Of a stretch of 50,851 nt of DNA, positions 14,972 to 22,480 are shown piece after piece. The stretch covers positions 1 to 50,851 of the forward strand of contig JAVKID010000007.1 in the NCBI GenBank assembly GCA_031459655.1, written 5' to 3'. Position 1 is the stretch's first letter; each line of letters begins with the position of its first letter. The stretch comes from Fervidifonticultor_A octavus_A (lineage in GTDB: Bacteria > Sysuimicrobiota > Sysuimicrobiia > Sysuimicrobiales > Humicultoraceae). The notes under the pieces are model-generated. The model was not told the origin of the DNA, ran no database searches, and was given only the letters and a program-made list of their open reading frames with translations. The translations under genes and the position numbers were made by a program.

Positions 14972-15901
14972 GTGCGGGTCCTCGTCACCGGCGGAGCCGG
15001 ATTCATCGGCTCGCAGGTCGCGGAGGCGCACCTCCGGCGCGGCGACGAGGTCGCGGTGGTGGATTCGCTGGTCTCGGGGCGCGCCGAGTTCGTCCCGCCC
15101 GGCGCGCGATTCTACGAGATGGACATCCGCGATCCCGCCATCGGCGACGTCGTGGCCGAGGTGCGGCCCCACCTGATCAACCACCACGCGGCCCAGGCCT
15201 CCGTCAGCGTCTCGATGNNNNNNNNNNATCCGGTCCGTGACGCCGACGTCAACGTCCTGGGCACGATCCGCCTGGCGGCGGCCGCGGCGGCCGCCGGTGT
15301 GCCGCACTTCATCTTCGCCTCCACGGGCGGCGCGCTCTACGGCGAGCCCGAACGCCTGCCGGCCGACGAGTCCACGCCGATCGCGCCCCTGTCCCCCTAT
15401 GGCTGCGCCAAGGCCGTCGCTGAAGCCTACCTGGCACTCTACCGCAGGCTGCACGGGCTGCGGGTCTGTTGCCTCCGGTACGCCAACGTCTTCGGCCCGC
15501 GGCAGGACCCGCATGGCGAGGCCGGGGTGGTCGCGATCTTCGCGCGGGCCATGCTCGACGGACGGCCGGCGACCATCTACGGCGACGGCGAGCAGACACG
15601 GGATTTCGTCTTTGTGGAGGACGCGGTCCGCGCCAACCTGCTGGCGGCCGACCGGCGCGCCGAGGGCGCGGTGAACATCGGCACCGGAGAGGCCACCACG
15701 GTCAACGCCATCTACCGGCTGCTGGCGCGCCTGACCGGCACGACTGCCGCGCCGACCTACGCCCCGCCCCGGCCGGGCGACGTGCGCCACGTCACCCTGG
15801 ACGCATCCGCGGCGCGGAGGCTGCTGGGCTGGACGCCGGCCGTCTCGCTGGACGCCGGCCTGGCGGCCACCGTCGAGTGGTTCAGGCGGCACTCCGGATA
15901 G
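14972..15901 (+). CDS. NAD-dependent sugar-nucleotide epimerase/dehydratase (UDP-glucose 4-epimerase-like)
   Basis: About 309 aa of the extended short-chain dehydrogenase family. The N-terminal Rossmann motif is GGAGFIG at residues 7-13. The catalytic Tyr-Lys pair lies in SPYGCAKAVAE, preceded by the Ser/Thr of FASTGGALYG. NVFGPRQDP and the C-terminal RPGDVRH segment are typical of GalE-like enzymes. Such enzymes interconvert UDP-glucose and UDP-galactose or related sugars. With galT at 44499-45554 it could complete a Leloir route. GTG 14972 is right after mscS. Ten Ns at 15218-15227 interrupt it; the frame happens to be kept. Confidence 0.9.
   Translation: MRVLVTGGAGFIGSQVAEAHLRRGDEVAVVDSLVSGRAEFVPPGARFYEMDIRDPAIGDVVAEVRPHLINHHAAQASVSVSMXXXXPVRDADVNVLGTIRLAAAAAAAGVPHFIFASTGGALYGEPERLPADESTPIAPLSPYGCAKAVAEAYLALYRRLHGLRVCCLRYANVFGPRQDPHGEAGVVAIFARAMLDGRPATIYGDGEQTRDFVFVEDAVRANLLAADRRAEGAVNIGTGEATTVNAIYRLLARLTGTTAAPTYAPPRPGDVRHVTLDASAARRLLGWTPAVSLDAGLAATVEWFRRHSG
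15218..15227. other. Assembly gap of 10 Ns inside the epimerase gene
   Basis: Ten unknown bases between SVSVSM and PVRDADVN. Related proteins read S-V-x-x-P here, so perhaps only one or two codons are really missing. This is the second gap within 510 bp. Confidence 0.98.
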
Positions 15902-15907
15902 CCTCCC

Positions 15908-15949
15908 GGTGGAGGATTTCCTCCGTCCCGACGCCAAGTCAGACGGAGG
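15908..15949 (+). promoter_or_regulatory. Two mutually exclusive 8-bp hairpins in the GH57 branching-enzyme leader
   Basis: The segment CCTCCGTC (15920-15927) can pair with GACGGAGG (15942-15949), which contains the ribosome site of the next gene, leaving a 14-nt loop. The same segment can instead pair with GGTGGAGG (15908-15915; six Watson-Crick and two G-U pairs) around an ATTT loop, which would free the ribosome site. That is the layout of a translational switch. No known riboswitch core is recognised. Confidence 0.4.
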
Positions 15950-15953
15950 CATC

Positions 15954-17672
15954 ATGGCCCCCTCCCGCGGACATTTCCTGTTGACCCTGCACGCGCACCT
16001 GCCCCTGGTGCTGGGGCACGGCCGGTGGCCTCACGGGAGCGACTGGCTGTGCGAGGTGACCGTCGGGTGCTACCTGCCGCTGGTCGCGATGCTGGACCGA
16101 CTGGCCCGCGAGGGTCGGCGGGCCCTCCTCACGTTGAACGTCTCCCCCGTCCTCGCCGAACAACTGGCCCACCCCGCCTTCCGGACCGAGGTCGAGGCCT
16201 TCCTCCACCAGCGCCTCGACGCCGCCGCCGAGAACCGGGCGCATTTCGAGCGCAGCCGCCAGGCCGACCTGGCCGACCTGACGCGCTTCTGGGAGCACAC
16301 GTATCACCGCGCGCTGGAGCTGTTCCGGGCGCTGGAGGGGGACCTGCTCGGCGCCTTCCGCCGGCTGGCCCAGGCAGGGGTCATCGAGCTCATCACCACG
16401 GCCGCGACGCACGCCTACCTGCCGCTGCTGGGCCGTGAAGAGTCCATCGCCCTCCAGTTGCGCCTGGGGGCGGCAACCCACACGCGGCACTTCGGCGCCG
16501 CCCCGCACGGCGCCTGGCTGCCCGAGTGCGGGTACCGACCGCGGTATGAGTGGACGCCGCCGGTGGGCCAGCTGCGGGGGAAGGTGAGACGGAAGCGCCG
16601 CGGCATCGAGGAGCATCTGAATGCCTGCGGGCTTGCGTTCTTCATCACCGACGCCCATCTGCTCCGCGGCGGCAGCGCGCTGTCCCCCTACCGCGACTAC
16701 TTCCCGGCGCTGCGCGCGGTCGGGGCCACCTCAGAGCACCCGGCGTTCATACGGGACCGGACGCCCTACCGCCCCTACGTGGTGGCCTCCCGCGGCGGGC
16801 AGGGCGAGGCGGTCGTCTACACCCGCGATCCCCGCACGACGATGCAGGTGTGGAGCCGCGAGGCCGGCTACCCCGGCGACGGCGCCTACCTGGAGTTCCA
16901 CAAGAAGCACTTCCCCGGCGGGATCCGATACTGGCGGGTCACCGATCCGACGAGCGACCTGGGCGCCAAGCTGGTCTACGTGCCCAGAATGGCGCAGGAG
17001 GCGGCGGCGGCCCATGCCGCCCACTTCGCGCACCTGGTCGTCGAGGTCCTGGAGGCCGAAGCCGCCCGCTCCATGCGGCCGGTGCAGACCTGCAACCCCT
17101 ACGACGCCGAACTCTTTGGGCACTGGTGGTTCGAAGGGCCGGACTTCCTGGAGCACCTGGTGCGCCGCCTGCCCGACCTGGACATCGCCCTGGAGACGCT
17201 GGGCGCGTATCTCGCGCTCCATCCCCCTTCGGAAGCCATCACGCTCCTGGAAGGGTCCTGGGGCGAGGGCGGCGACCACCGGGTCTGGCTCAACCGCGAC
17301 ACCGAGTGGACCTGGGAGATGCTCTACGCCGCCGAAGAGGAGTTCTGGACGCTGGCTTCGGGCCTGTCGTGGGAAGGTCGGCCGGCCCTGGAGCGCCTGC
17401 TGGCCCAGGTGGCGCGCGAACTGCTGCTCCTGCAGGCGTCCGACTGGCAGTTCCTGATCACCACGCAGGCCGCGCGCCACTACGCCGAGACGCGGTTCGC
17501 CGAACACTATGCGCGCTTCGCGCGCCTGGCCAACATCCTCCGCTCGGCCGCCGAGGGACAGCCGATGCGGGCCGATGACGAGCAGTTCCTGGCCGAGCAG
17601 GAGGCGGTGGACTTCCCGTTCCCGGAGGTCCTGGAGCACGTGGAGGCCGCGCGGGAGGTGCGGTCGCTGTGA
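15954..17672 (+). CDS. GH57 1,4-alpha-glucan branching enzyme (DUF1957)
   Basis: 572 aa. It moves alpha-1,4 chains to alpha-1,6 branch points during glycogen synthesis and replaces GlgB. GH57 motifs run in order: HAHLP (13-17), the nucleophile region WLPECGYRP with Glu191, and NPYDAELFGHWW with the acid Asp384. The C-terminal DUF1957 helices contain SDWQFLITTQAARHYAE. ATG 15954 is chosen because GGAGG lies 5 nt upstream; an in-frame GTG at 15909 is less likely. Its stop overlaps the glgC GTG by 4 bp. The leader can form two alternative hairpins. No alpha-amylase-family GlgB is present in this window. Confidence 0.92.
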   Translation: MAPSRGHFLLTLHAHLPLVLGHGRWPHGSDWLCEVTVGCYLPLVAMLDRLAREGRRALLTLNVSPVLAEQLAHPAFRTEVEAFLHQRLDAAAENRAHFERSRQADLADLTRFWEHTYHRALELFRALEGDLLGAFRRLAQAGVIELITTAATHAYLPLLGREESIALQLRLGAATHTRHFGAAPHGAWLPECGYRPRYEWTPPVGQLRGKVRRKRRGIEEHLNACGLAFFITDAHLLRGGSALSPYRDYFPALRAVGATSEHPAFIRDRTPYRPYVVASRGGQGEAVVYTRDPRTTMQVWSREAGYPGDGAYLEFHKKHFPGGIRYWRVTDPTSDLGAKLVYVPRMAQEAAAAHAAHFAHLVVEVLEAEAARSMRPVQTCNPYDAELFGHWWFEGPDFLEHLVRRLPDLDIALETLGAYLALHPPSEAITLLEGSWGEGGDHRVWLNRDTEWTWEMLYAAEEEFWTLASGLSWEGRPALERLLAQVARELLLLQASDWQFLITTQAARHYAETRFAEHYARFARLANILRSAAEGQPMRADDEQFLAEQEAVDFPFPEVLEHVEAAREVRSL

Positions 17673-18919
17673 GCCTGCGCGCGGCGCCCACGCGGCTGCG
17701 CTCCGGCCGGCAGCGCCTGTTAGGGTTCGTCCTGGCCGGCGGCCGCGGCGAGCGCCTGCAGCCCCTCACCCGCGAGCGCGGCAAGCCCGCCGTGCCCTTC
17801 GGCGGCAAGTATCGGATCATCGACTTCGTCCTCTCCAACTTCGTCAACTCGGGGATTCACGCCATCTACGCGCTGGTCCAGTACAAGGCGCAGTCGCTGA
17901 TCGAGCACCTGCGGGTGGGATGGCGGTTTGGCGGGCTGCCCGACCACTTCGTCATCGCGGTGCCCCCGCAGATGCGCTGGGGCGAGACGTGGTACCGGGG
18001 GACCGCGGACGCCATCTACCAGAACCTCAACCTGCTGCGCGACTTCAACCCTGACATCGTGCTCATCTTCGGCGCCGACCACATCTACCGGATGGATCTC
18101 GACCAGATGCTTGCCTTCCACCTGGAGCGCGACGCGCAGGTCACCGTGGCGGCGCTGCCCGTGCCCATCGAGCAGGCCTCGGAGTTCGGGATCATCGAGG
18201 CCGACGCCGACGGCCGCATCGTCGGTTTCGAGGAGAAGCCCGACGCCCCTAAGGCCATGCGGTCGGATCCCACGAGGGCGCTGTCGTCCATGGGCAACTA
18301 CATCTTCAACCGGGACATTCTGGTCGAGACCCTGATCGAGGACGCCCGGCGCAGCACCGACCACGACTTCGGCCGCACCATCATCCCCGAGCTCTATCCC
18401 TACGCCGGGGTCTTCGCCTACAACTTCCTGGCCAACGAGGTGCCGGGGACCAAGGCCTACGAAGAACCGGGCTACTGGCGGGACGTGGGGACGCTGGCGG
18501 CCTACTGGCAGGCCCACATGGACCTGCTGGGCCCCACGCCGCCGTTCGACCTGGACAACCCCCAGTGGCCGATCCTCACCGCCCCGTATGCCGGTCCCGC
18601 GGCGCACATCATCGGCGGCGAGATCACCGACTCGCTGATCGGCGAGGGCTGCCGCGTCCGGGACGCCGCCATCCGGCGGTCGATCCTGGGCCGGGGGGTG
18701 AAGGTGGGGCCGGGCGCGGTCATCGAGGAGTCCGTCGTGATGGACCACACCATCGTCGGACGCGGGGCGCGCCTGCGGCGGGTCATCGCCGACCGCTTCA
18801 ACGTCATCCCCGACGGCGATGCCATCGGCGTGGATGCGGCCCGCGACGCCCAGCGCTACACCGTGGACCCGTCCGGCATCGTGGTGCTGCCCCGGGGCCT
18901 GACCCGGTACGCGCCATGA
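17669..18919 (+). CDS. glgC: Glucose-1-phosphate adenylyltransferase
   Basis: 416 aa. It makes ADP-glucose from glucose 1-phosphate and ATP, the committed step of bacterial glycogen synthesis. The nucleotidyl-transferase motif GGRGERLQPLT starts at residue 24, followed by RGKPAVPFGGKYRIIDF. FGADHIYRMD, EFGIIEAD and EEPGYWRDVGT are also conserved. The C-terminal left-handed beta-helix carries hexapeptide-like repeats. The GTG overlaps the branching-enzyme stop (GTGA), and its own stop overlaps the next GH57 gene (ATGA), so all three are coupled. The glycogen synthase gene lies about 27 kb away at 45611-47053. Confidence 0.96.
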   Translation: MSLRAAPTRLRSGRQRLLGFVLAGGRGERLQPLTRERGKPAVPFGGKYRIIDFVLSNFVNSGIHAIYALVQYKAQSLIEHLRVGWRFGGLPDHFVIAVPPQMRWGETWYRGTADAIYQNLNLLRDFNPDIVLIFGADHIYRMDLDQMLAFHLERDAQVTVAALPVPIEQASEFGIIEADADGRIVGFEEKPDAPKAMRSDPTRALSSMGNYIFNRDILVETLIEDARRSTDHDFGRTIIPELYPYAGVFAYNFLANEVPGTKAYEEPGYWRDVGTLAAYWQAHMDLLGPTPPFDLDNPQWPILTAPYAGPAAHIIGGEITDSLIGEGCRVRDAAIRRSILGRGVKVGPGAVIEESVVMDHTIVGRGARLRRVIADRFNVIPDGDAIGVDAARDAQRYTVDPSGIVVLPRGLTRYAP

Positions 18920-21348
18920 GCGGGCTGTTCTGCCTCCACGGCCACTTCTACCAGCCGTCCCGCGAGCACCCGTGGCTGGATGTGGTCGAGGTGGACGATG
19001 GGGCCGCGCCCTTCCACGACTGGACCGACCGCATCACCGCCGAGTGCTACGCGCCCAACGCGGCGGCCCGGATCCTGGACGCGCGCGGCCGCATCGTCCG
19101 CATCGTGAACAACTACGAGGCCATCTCGTTCAACGTGGGACCGACGCTGGCGCGCTGGCTCCAGCGGCATGCCCCCGACGTCTACCAGCAGATCCTGCAG
19201 GCCGATCGGCGCAGCCTGGCCGCCCGCGGATACGGCAACGCCATCGCGCAGCCCTACGTCCACCTGATTCTGCCCCTGGCGTCGCGTCGCGACAAGCTGA
19301 CCCAGGTGCGCTGGGGGATCGCGGACTTCACGTCCCGGTACGGCCGACCCCCCGACGGCATGTGGCTGCCCGAGACCGCTGCAGATACCGAGACGCTGGC
19401 CGTGCTCGCCGAGTGCGGAATCGGGTTCGCGATCCTGGCTCCACACCAGGCGGCGCGGGTGCGCCTGGCGCCGGCGGGTGAGTGGGTGGACGTCCTGCCC
19501 CACGCGCTGGACACGACCCGGCCCTACGCCTGCCGGCCCGGGCCGGACCTGCGCATCGCGCTGTTCTTCTACGACGGCGCCACGTCCCAGGCGATCGCCT
19601 TCGACCGGCTGCTGGAGAGCGGTGAAGCCCTGGCCGGCCGGCTGCTGAGTCTGGCGGCCGACGCCGAGTTGTCCGGCGACCGGCTCGTGCACGTGGCCAC
19701 CGACGGCGAGACCTTCGGCCACCACCACCGCTTCGGGGAGATGGCACTGGCCTACGCGGTGGAGGTCCTGCAGCGCCGCGCCGGAGCCCAACTGACCAAC
19801 TACGCCACGTTCCTGGCCGACCACCCGCCCACGCACGAGGTCCAGATCCACGAGCGCACGTCCTGGTCGTGCGCGCACGGCGTCGAGCGGTGGCGGGCCG
19901 ACTGCGGCTGCCGGATGCGGCCCGACTGGCACCAGCGGTGGCGGGCGCCGCTACGGGCCGCCGTGGACTGGCTCAAGGCCGAGGTGGACGCCCTCTTCGA
20001 AGCCGACGGGGCCCAGGTCTTCCATGATCCCTGGGCCGCGCGCGACGGCTACATCGAGGTGATCCTGGATCCCACCGAGGCCACCGTCGCCCGCTTCCTG
20101 GCCACCCACCTCCTGCGGCCGCGCGATCCCACCGCCCGCCCGCGGGCGCTGCGCCTGCTGGAGATGCAGCGCCACGCGATGATGATGTTCGCCTCCGACG
20201 GCTGGTTCTTCGACGAACTCTCGCGCCCCGAGCCCGTCCAGAACCTGCGGCATGCGGCGCGCGTCCTCCAGCTCGCCGCCCGGTGCGGCCGCGACCTGGA
20301 GGCGTCCTTCCTCGAGCGGCTGCGGCCGGCAGAGAGCAACCTGCCCGCCTATCCCGACGGCGCGGCCGTCTACGACCGCCTGGTGCGGCCGGCGGTCATC
20401 GATGCCCGCCGGGTCAGCGCGCACTACGCCATCACGGCGCTCTTCCAGGACTACCCCGACGAGACCACGGTCTACACCTACCGGGTGAGCCGCCGGCACG
20501 CCCGGCGCGTGCCGCGCGGGGGCACCACGCTGCTCGTCGGGCGCGCCGAGGTGACCGAGACCGCCACGGGGGAGGCCGAGGTGCTCTCGTACGCCGTCCT
20601 CCACTTCGGCGGGACCGACGTGCACTGCTGCGTCGCCAGCGGGTGGGACGACCAGGTGCACCTGGCGGCGGCCGAGACCCTGGCCGAGACCCACGAGGGC
20701 GGCACGGTGACCGAAGTGATCCGCCGCATGGACGAGGTGTTCGGCCGGCGCTTCTACACCATCCGTGACCTCTTCACCGAGGAACGCCGCCAGGTCCTCG
20801 CCCGCCTCTCGGAGGAGACCATCGCGCACCTGGAGTCATCCTACCGCGCCCTCTACCAGGAGAGCCGGGGCCTCATGGAAACGCTGCGCGACGCCGATGT
20901 CCCGCTGCCGCGCGAGTTCCTGATGGCCGCGGAGTTCATCCTGATGACCGACCTCCGCCGGGCGCTGGCGGCCCCGGACGTGCTCGGCGCCACCGCCTGG
21001 GACCTCGTCGGTGAGGCGCGCGCCTGGGGGCTCGACCTCCCAATCGCGGACCTGGAACGCCTGGTGCGCGCCCGCATCGAGCGCCGGTTGCGGGACGCCG
21101 AGGGGCTGCTGGCCGCGGAGCCCCTGAGGGAAGTCCTGCGCAGTCTGGACTTCGCCGCCGATGCCGGGGTCACGGTGAACCTGTGGCAGGCCCAAAACCT
21201 GTTCCAGAGCCAGCTCGCCCCACGCCTGGCCGAGGCGGAGGGCGAGGTGCGGGATCTCCTGGAGCAGGTCGCCGACCGGCTCTACTTCAGCCTGGAAGCG
21301 CTCTGGGAGGCCGCATCCGGGAAGATCGGGGCCCCGCGGGGCGTCTAG
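18916..21348 (+). CDS. GH57 alpha-glucan hydrolase/transferase with DUF3536
   Basis: 810 aa. The N-terminal GH57 domain has HGHFYQPSRE at residues 8-17, the nucleophile region MWLPETAAD with Glu153, and ATDGETFGHHH with Asp263 as likely acid. A long DUF3536 domain fills the remainder, including AYNAPNAA-type contacts near residue 46 and helical segments at the C-terminus. Members are annotated as alpha-amylases or glucanotransferases, but few have been characterised, so the exact reaction is uncertain. It has no signal peptide. Its ATG overlaps glgC by 4 bp, which argues for a role on cytoplasmic glycogen or maltodextrin. A wide-open frame upstream of 18916 is only glgC in another frame. Confidence 0.88.
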   Translation: MSGLFCLHGHFYQPSREHPWLDVVEVDDGAAPFHDWTDRITAECYAPNAAARILDARGRIVRIVNNYEAISFNVGPTLARWLQRHAPDVYQQILQADRRSLAARGYGNAIAQPYVHLILPLASRRDKLTQVRWGIADFTSRYGRPPDGMWLPETAADTETLAVLAECGIGFAILAPHQAARVRLAPAGEWVDVLPHALDTTRPYACRPGPDLRIALFFYDGATSQAIAFDRLLESGEALAGRLLSLAADAELSGDRLVHVATDGETFGHHHRFGEMALAYAVEVLQRRAGAQLTNYATFLADHPPTHEVQIHERTSWSCAHGVERWRADCGCRMRPDWHQRWRAPLRAAVDWLKAEVDALFEADGAQVFHDPWAARDGYIEVILDPTEATVARFLATHLLRPRDPTARPRALRLLEMQRHAMMMFASDGWFFDELSRPEPVQNLRHAARVLQLAARCGRDLEASFLERLRPAESNLPAYPDGAAVYDRLVRPAVIDARRVSAHYAITALFQDYPDETTVYTYRVSRRHARRVPRGGTTLLVGRAEVTETATGEAEVLSYAVLHFGGTDVHCCVASGWDDQVHLAAAETLAETHEGGTVTEVIRRMDEVFGRRFYTIRDLFTEERRQVLARLSEETIAHLESSYRALYQESRGLMETLRDADVPLPREFLMAAEFILMTDLRRALAAPDVLGATAWDLVGEARAWGLDLPIADLERLVRARIERRLRDAEGLLAAEPLREVLRSLDFAADAGVTVNLWQAQNLFQSQLAPRLAEAEGEVRDLLEQVADRLYFSLEALWEAASGKIGAPRGV

Positions 21349-21360
21349 CAGAGAGCAGCA

Positions 21361-21372
21361 CTCCACGTGGAG
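21361..21372 (+). promoter_or_regulatory. Palindrome CTCCACGTGGAG overlapping the grx ribosome site
   Basis: A perfect 12-bp palindrome lies 8 bp upstream of the glutaredoxin ATG. Its right half supplies most of the GGAGG ribosome site (21369-21373). It could be a dimeric regulator site. In RNA, CTCC and GGAG could form a small 4-bp hairpin that hides the ribosome site. Confidence 0.35.
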
Positions 21373-21380
21373 GTGCGACG

Positions 21381-21614
21381 ATGGCGAAGTCGGTCACCGT
21401 CTACTCGCAGCCGGGCTGACTGTTCTGCGGCCGGGTGAAGGAGTTCCTTCGCCAGCAAGGCATCGCGTTCGTGGACAAGGACGTGAGCGCCGACGATCAG
21501 GCTCTGGACGAGCTCATCCGGATGGGGTTCTCGGCCACGCCGGTCACGGTCATTGATGGCGAAGCGGTGGTGGGCTTCAACAAGGCCAAGCTGGAGGAGT
21601 TGCTGGGGGTCTGA
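21381..21614 (+). CDS. Candidate selenoprotein glutaredoxin (in-frame TGA at the active-site Cys)
   Basis: Read with TGA 21417-21419 as one amino acid, the gene encodes a 77-aa glutaredoxin/NrdH-like protein. It begins MAKSVTVYSQPG-U-LFCGRVKEFL and continues with VDKDVSADD, the cis-Pro motif ATPVTVIDGE, and GFNKAKLEELLGV, all the hallmarks of the fold at normal length. The TGA sits exactly where the first Cys of the CxxC site belongs, giving U-L-F-C. Everything else is intact, and GGAGG lies 7 nt before ATG 21381. A hairpin fitting a bacterial SECIS starts 14 nt after the TGA. Selenocysteine glutaredoxins are known, for example from Alkaliphilus oremlandii. A nonsense mutation or sequencing error (TGC to TGA) is the alternative. 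Standard gene callers would start at GTG 21435 and lose the active site. An arsenic cassette follows. Confidence 0.65.
21434..21453 (+). promoter_or_regulatory. SECIS-like hairpin downstream of the in-frame UGA
   Basis: GGUGAAGG pairs with CCUUCGCC (seven Watson-Crick pairs and one G-U) around the 4-nt loop AGUU. The loop begins 22 nt after the UGA, inside the 16-37 nt range described for bacterial SECIS elements. A G lies among the first two loop bases and is followed by U, as the consensus asks. The hairpin is inside the coding sequence, as bacterial SECIS elements are. Confidence 0.55.
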
Positions 21615-21620
21615 GACCGC

Positions 21621-22067
21621 GTGCGCAAATCAACCCTGGATGAGATGCGTGAGATCCTCACCACGGCCAGGACGATTGCCGTGGTCGGCCTGTCCGACAA
21701 CCCTGAGCGGCCTGCCTACGAGGTCGCCAGCTACCTCAAAGACCAGGGCTACCGGATCATCCCGGTAAACCCGACCATCACCGACGCCCTGGGTGAGAAG
21801 GCCTTCCCGAACCTGCGCGCGATCCCGGAGCCGGTGGATGTCGTGCAGATCTTCCGCCGGCCCGACGAGGTGCCCTCCATCGTCGAGGACGCCATCGCCA
21901 TCGGCGCCAGGGCGGTGTGGATGCAACTGGGGATCGCCCACGAAGAGGCCGCATCCCGCGCCCGCGCCGCCGGCTTGAAGGTGGTCATGGACGCCTGCAT
22001 GGCCACGACCCACCATGCCCTGCGATCGAGAGGGATGGTCGGTTCATTGACAAACTTCGATAAATGA
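21621..22067 (+). CDS. CoA-binding protein (YccU/CoA_binding_2 family)
   Basis: 148 aa. A single Rossmann-like CoA-binding domain: TIAVVGLSDNPERPAYEVA at about residues 18-36 is the nucleotide-binding loop. VDVVQIFRRPDEVP and AVWMQLGI follow, and the end has the conserved VMDACMATTHH. The domain resembles the CoA-binding part of succinyl-CoA synthetase alpha. Family members bind CoA but their role is poorly known. The GTG start lies 6 bp after the glutaredoxin stop, so the two are probably co-transcribed. The last codons contain the likely arsR promoter. Confidence 0.9.
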   Translation: MRKSTLDEMREILTTARTIAVVGLSDNPERPAYEVASYLKDQGYRIIPVNPTITDALGEKAFPNLRAIPEPVDVVQIFRRPDEVPSIVEDAIAIGARAVWMQLGIAHEEAASRARAAGLKVVMDACMATTHHALRSRGMVGSLTNFDK

Positions 22068-22075
22068 CCTAGCCT
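22044..22075 (+). promoter_or_regulatory. Probable arsR promoter and overlapping inverted repeat
   Basis: TTGACA (22047-22052) is followed after 17 bp by TAGCCT (22070-22075). An inverted repeat with arms TCATT and AATGA (22044-22067) covers the -35 and spacer, a likely place for ArsR to bind. The predicted start site lies at about the GTG of arsR (22082), so the message would have almost no leader. Confidence 0.45.
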
Positions 22076-22081
22076 GCACAT

Positions 22082-22480
22082 GTGGCGAAGACGCCCGCGG
22101 ATGTGAAGATGCTCGCCCCGGCGCGCAGGTGCTGCGCCACCGACTGCGCCTCCGTCATTGCCCGCACCGCATTCCATGAGGCCGACATCACAGCCCGGGC
22201 CGCGTCCCTGACTGCCCTGGCGGACCCGACCCGACTGACGATCGTCGAGTTGCTCGCACGGCACGAGTCCCTCTGCGTCTGCGAGATCCAGCAGGCCTTC
22301 GACCTCAGCCAGCCGACCGTCTCCCACCACCTGAAGATCCTGCGGGATGCCGGCCTGGTGGACGTGGAGCGCCGGGGGACCTGGGCCTACTACTCCCTGC
22401 GCCGGGACGGGATCAAGGACCTCTTGCAGGACCTTGTGAGCCTGGTCCGACGCGACGGGTGGAGAGGGTCGCGGTGCTGA
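22082..22480 (+). CDS. arsR: ArsR/SmtB-family metalloregulator
   Basis: 132 aa. The winged helix-turn-helix covers about residues 38-115, with LADPTRLTIVELL and the recognition helix QPTVSHHLKILRDAGL. Two cysteine groups are present: Cys17-Cys18 (plus Cys22) near the N-terminus, and Cys65/Cys67 in the CVC of helix alpha-3. An N-terminal Cys pair combined with a helix Cys resembles the As(III) site of Corynebacterium glutamicum ArsR. It would repress the arsN2-arsM genes until arsenite or a similar metalloid binds. GTG 22082 is used, but no ribosome site precedes it; ATG 22109 is possible. It overlaps arsN2 by 7 bp. Confidence 0.92.
   Translation: MAKTPADVKMLAPARRCCATDCASVIARTAFHEADITARAASLTALADPTRLTIVELLARHESLCVCEIQQAFDLSQPTVSHHLKILRDAGLVDVERRGTWAYYSLRRDGIKDLLQDLVSLVRRDGWRGSRC

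Noticed and set aside
21417..21419. UGA read as Trp or Gly throughout the genome (alternative code)
   Set aside because: Many intact genes in the window end in TGA at the expected C-terminus, for example accA, glgC and lutB, so TGA is a normal stop codon.
21417..21428. Frameshift error in the glutaredoxin gene
   Set aside because: Deleting or adding one base near the TGA breaks the downstream glutaredoxin frame. Only a substitution or recoding keeps both halves in register.
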